DNA of 24,327 nucleotides from a virus. The notes under the pieces were generated by a model. That model did no database searches, was not told the DNA's origin, and saw only the letters and a program-made list of their open reading frames with translations. The position numbers and the translations under genes were made by a program. Every line of letters begins with the position of its first letter. Within the stretch, counting starts at the first letter, position 1. Positions 22,016 through 24,327 of the stretch are shown here, in pieces. The stretch spans positions 1 through 24,327 of IMG/VR virus record IMGVR_UViG_3300027779_000152; one strand, 5' to 3'.

Positions 22016-23593
22016 ATGGCAGTTGAATTATTTGGATTTTCTATAGGACGAGTTGACAAAGACGCAAAGAATAAAGAATCTTTTGCACTCCCAGAGCCGG
22101 AAGACGGGGCTGTTGAAATTGGTCCATCAGGAGGAGCGTACGGTACGTATGTAGATCTTGAGGGTCATGCCAAAAATGAATTAGACTTAATTAGAAAATA
22201 TAGGGAGATGGCTACATTTCCCGAATGTGATCAAGCAATAGATGATGTTGTTAATGAGGCCGTTGTTACAAATAGGGAAAATTCTCCTGTCAGCATTAGC
22301 CTAGAAAAATCAAATCTATCAGATGATATTAAAGAAAAGGTAAAGTACGAATTTAAAGAACTGATTCGTTTGCTCGATTTTCGTAAAGTTGGTTATGAAA
22401 TGTTTAAAAAGTGGTATGTTGATGGTAGATTATATTTTCACATTATCATTGATAATAAAAACCCCAAACGTGGTATATTAGAACTACGCTCAATAGATCC
22501 CCTAAAAATAAAAAAGGTTAGAGAACCAAAGGTTACTCAAGATGATCACGGCACAGCAGTTATAGATACTACTGGATTTCAAGAGTATTATCTATTTAAT
22601 GAAAGAGGAATTTCTACTGCTCAAGCTGGAGGTATGACAGTTCAAATTGCCGCTGATTCTATCTCTTATGCACATTCTGGTATATTAGATCCCGATAGAA
22701 AATTAGTTTTAAGTCATCTACACAAAGCAATTAAGCCCTTAAATCAATTACGTATGCTTGAAGATGCAGTGGTTATCTATCGTATCTCACGTGCTCCTGA
22801 ACGTAGAATTTTCTACATTGATGTTGGTAATCTACCTAAGATCAAAGCAGAACAGTATCTACGTGATATCATGAGTAAATATAAGAATAAATTGGTATAT
22901 GATTCCAATACTGGTGAGATTAAAGATGAACGTAAGCACATGAGTATGTTAGAGGATTATTGGCTTCCACGAAGAGAAGGTGGTAGAGGTACAGAGATTT
23001 CTACGTTGCCTGGAGGGGAGAATCTTGGTGAATTGGCAGATGTTGATTACTTCAAAACAAAACTATACAAAGCACTCAATGTTCCCCCTTCACGGTTAGA
23101 ACAAGACTCAGGCTTTATACTAGGACGAGCTGAAGAGATTTCAAGAGATGAAGTTAAATTTACTCGTTTCATTGAACGATTGAGAGCTAGATTTAATATT
23201 TTGTTCAATGATCTCATAGAGAAACAGTTATTACTTAAAGGAATTGTTTCATCTCAAGACTGGGGAGTTATAAGGGATAATATAATATACGAGTGGGAAT
23301 CAGATTCACACTTTGCAGAACTGCAACAAGCAACAATGATGAGAGAACGGTTAGGTACGTTAGTAAATGATATGGGATATAGAGATGAAGTTGTTGGTAA
23401 ATATTTCTCTCAAGAATATATCAATAAGCACGTTCTTAAATTGTCTCAAGAAGAAATTGACAATATGAAAGAACAAATTGCAGCAGAGAAAGCGGAAGCT
23501 GCGGCCGCTGAAGGTGGAGGAGAATCAGAAGATCAACAATGGGAATTTGATCCTTCAGCAAACAAGCCAGACTTAAAGGTGATTAGTAACTAA
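22016..23593 (+). CDS. 20: Portal protein gp20
   Basis: Dodecameric portal at the head vertex through which gp17 packages DNA. Typical stretches are LDLIRKYREMATFPECDQAIDD, followed by VVNEAVVTNRENSPVSISL, KKWYVDGRLYFHIIIDNKNP, LELRSIDPLKIKKVRE, LNQLRMLEDAVVIYRISRAP and ERRIFYIDVGNLPKIKAEQYL, then DYWLPRREGGRGTEISTLPGG and LNVPPSRLEQ. Length is 525, the same as T4 (524). The C-terminus is an Ala/Glu-rich acidic helix (about 480-515). An AGGAAG site precedes the ATG. This gene is the usual marker for T4-like marine myoviruses. Confidence 0.95.
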   Translation: MAVELFGFSIGRVDKDAKNKESFALPEPEDGAVEIGPSGGAYGTYVDLEGHAKNELDLIRKYREMATFPECDQAIDDVVNEAVVTNRENSPVSISLEKSNLSDDIKEKVKYEFKELIRLLDFRKVGYEMFKKWYVDGRLYFHIIIDNKNPKRGILELRSIDPLKIKKVREPKVTQDDHGTAVIDTTGFQEYYLFNERGISTAQAGGMTVQIAADSISYAHSGILDPDRKLVLSHLHKAIKPLNQLRMLEDAVVIYRISRAPERRIFYIDVGNLPKIKAEQYLRDIMSKYKNKLVYDSNTGEIKDERKHMSMLEDYWLPRREGGRGTEISTLPGGENLGELADVDYFKTKLYKALNVPPSRLEQDSGFILGRAEEISRDEVKFTRFIERLRARFNILFNDLIEKQLLLKGIVSSQDWGVIRDNIIYEWESDSHFAELQQATMMRERLGTLVNDMGYRDEVVGKYFSQEYINKHVLKLSQEEIDNMKEQIAAEKAEAAAAEGGGESEDQQWEFDPSANKPDLKVISN

Positions 23594-23597
23594 AATT

Positions 23598-23614
23598 TAT
23601 AAATAGTATAAATA
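23598..23614 (+). promoter_or_regulatory. Two tandem exact late promoters
   Basis: TATAAATA occurs twice, at 23598-23605 and 23607-23614, separated by a single G. They lie 34 and 25 bp before the ATG of the gp67-like gene. Both are exact T4-type late octamers. The pair lies ahead of prohead core and, presumably, major capsid genes downstream. Confidence 0.75.
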
Positions 23615-23638
23615 TAACAGAAATAACAGAGGAAATTT

Positions 23639-23851
23639 ATGTCTAATGAAACTACAATTGGTGATATCGTAGCATTTTCTAGATCAGACGATGCTGCAGG
23701 AGTAAAGTCCGCAATAGGTGACGTGCTTCAACAAAAAGTGATGGTATCATTAGAGAGTAAGAAAAAAGATTTCGCAAAAACTTTTTTAACTAAACCAAAT
23801 ACAGACTCGAAAGAGCCGGAAAGTCAAGAGGAAGTAACGGATGGCAGCTGA
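23639..23851 (+). CDS. 67: Prohead core protein gp67-like (70 aa)
   Basis: Small, charged and helical, with the position (directly after 20) and length of T4 gp67 (80 aa), a minor scaffold protein of the prohead core. It reads TIGDIVAFSRSDDAAGVKSA (6-25), then VLQQKVMVSLESKKKDFAKTF (29-49) and an acidic tail. Assignment rests mainly on synteny and on the LESKKKxxA helix. It has an AGAGGAAA ribosome-binding site and overlaps the following gene by 11 bases. Confidence 0.7.
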   Translation: MSNETTIGDIVAFSRSDDAAGVKSAIGDVLQQKVMVSLESKKKDFAKTFLTKPNTDSKEPESQEEVTDGS

Positions 23852-24327
23852 AACACAAGTACTATTAGACACAGAAAAAAAATATATTGCTAAATTCTTT
23901 TCCGATGCGACAGAAGCGGATGTTAAGAAAGTAGATTTATCGACACTAGCTTGGGCAAAACATACAATGACCCTTTCTGGAGCAGCAAGTCCAAATTTTA
24001 AGATTGGTGAAGTAATAACAACCGCGGCTACTGAACATTTTCTTGTTACAGGTTTTACAGCCGGAGCATCCACAGTAGAAGTTGTTGGATGGGATAATAC
24101 GAACAAAAAAGCAACAAGTATTCTAACTACTAGTTCGAATGGAGATGCAATTTCGGGTGCAGTATCAGGAGCTAATACAAGAACGCTTGCAAATAGTGGA
24201 GCCTTGATAGGTTTAGAGTGGAATGTATTAGTTACTAAAATAATGTGGATAACAAATGGTTTACAAGTTGCAATTGAATGGGATGGATCAGGCAACGAAG
24301 CATATATTGCAGAATTAAGAGGTAATG
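23841..24327 (+). CDS. Virion structural protein, 5' part (runs off window end)
   Basis: ATG at 23841 lies inside the end of the gp67-like gene (GAGGAAGTAACGGATG upstream). The frame stays open for 162 codons to the window end. MAAETQVLLDTEKKYIAKFFSDA begins a helix, then beta-rich TLAWAKHTMTLSG, a NFKIGEVITTAATEHFLVTG unit (52-71), DNTNKKATSILTTSSNGDAIS, and LIGLEWNVLVTKIMWITNGLQVAIEWDG. The GEVIT unit is similar in style to the small beta insert in gp13. In T4 gene 68 then 21 (protease) follow 67, while marine T4-like phages often have a structural gene here. No protease motif is visible in this part. Confidence 0.75.
   Translation, partial: MAAETQVLLDTEKKYIAKFFSDATEADVKKVDLSTLAWAKHTMTLSGAASPNFKIGEVITTAATEHFLVTGFTAGASTVEVVGWDNTNKKATSILTTSSNGDAISGAVSGANTRTLANSGALIGLEWNVLVTKIMWITNGLQVAIEWDGSGNEAYIAELRGN

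Overview
The window is a piece of a lytic T4-like myovirus (Caudoviricetes) genome, most likely marine. It holds the T4 late morphogenesis genes in T4 order: gp13, gp14, gp15, gp16, gp17, gp18, gp19, gp20, gp67. Exact copies of the T4-type late promoter TATAAATA stand before several of them. The DNA is AT-rich, and genes are packed with ATGA, TAATG or similar overlaps. The extra gene content (2OG-Fe(II) oxygenases, a flavin-dependent halogenase, a NodU/CmcH-type carbamoyltransferase, GT9-like glycosyltransferases) resembles ocean T4-like phages such as cyanophages and pelagiphages. The host cannot be read from the sequence; the gene set and base composition suit a low-GC marine bacterium.

Layout. 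(1) 1-3047: distal virion structural genes. These are the C-terminal part of a repeat-containing fibre-like protein, a small beta-rich protein, two tandem paralogues with a period-4 cysteine repeat followed by a Gly/Tyr/Phe tract, and a small protein with tail-fibre-assembly-like features. (2) 3077-11034: a tightly coupled block of enzyme genes on the + strand, inserted between the fibre and neck genes. In order: 2OG-Fe(II) oxygenase, two GT9-like glycosyltransferases, a second 2OG-type oxygenase, a tryptophan-halogenase-like flavoprotein started at TTG, a U32-peptidase-like Cys-rich protein, and a carbamoyltransferase split over two overlapping frames. (3) 11109-24327: an Ig-like structural protein and the neck/terminase/tail/portal/core genes. 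Two more 2OG oxygenases flank gp17, an exported Cys-rich protein lies between gp15 and gp16, and one gene (HNH-like) is on the - strand between gp17 and gp18.

How it fits together. The structural genes build neck, tail, packaging motor, portal and scaffold. The enzyme block looks like a biosynthetic or modification pathway able to oxidise, halogenate, glycosylate and carbamoylate something. Its embedding in late structural genes suggests expression during virion assembly. The target is unknown: host surface glycan, a small molecule, or virion proteins. The adjacent Tyr/Cys-rich proteins are a speculative candidate substrate.

There is no gene-free stretch over 300 bases. The longest gaps are 18469-18597 (divergent promoters) and 20791-20911 (late promoter plus a structured leader with pseudoknot topology overlapping the gp19 ribosome-binding site). 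No tRNA, rRNA, CRISPR, insertion sequence or attachment site was seen. Family calls are from motif recognition only; no database search was run.
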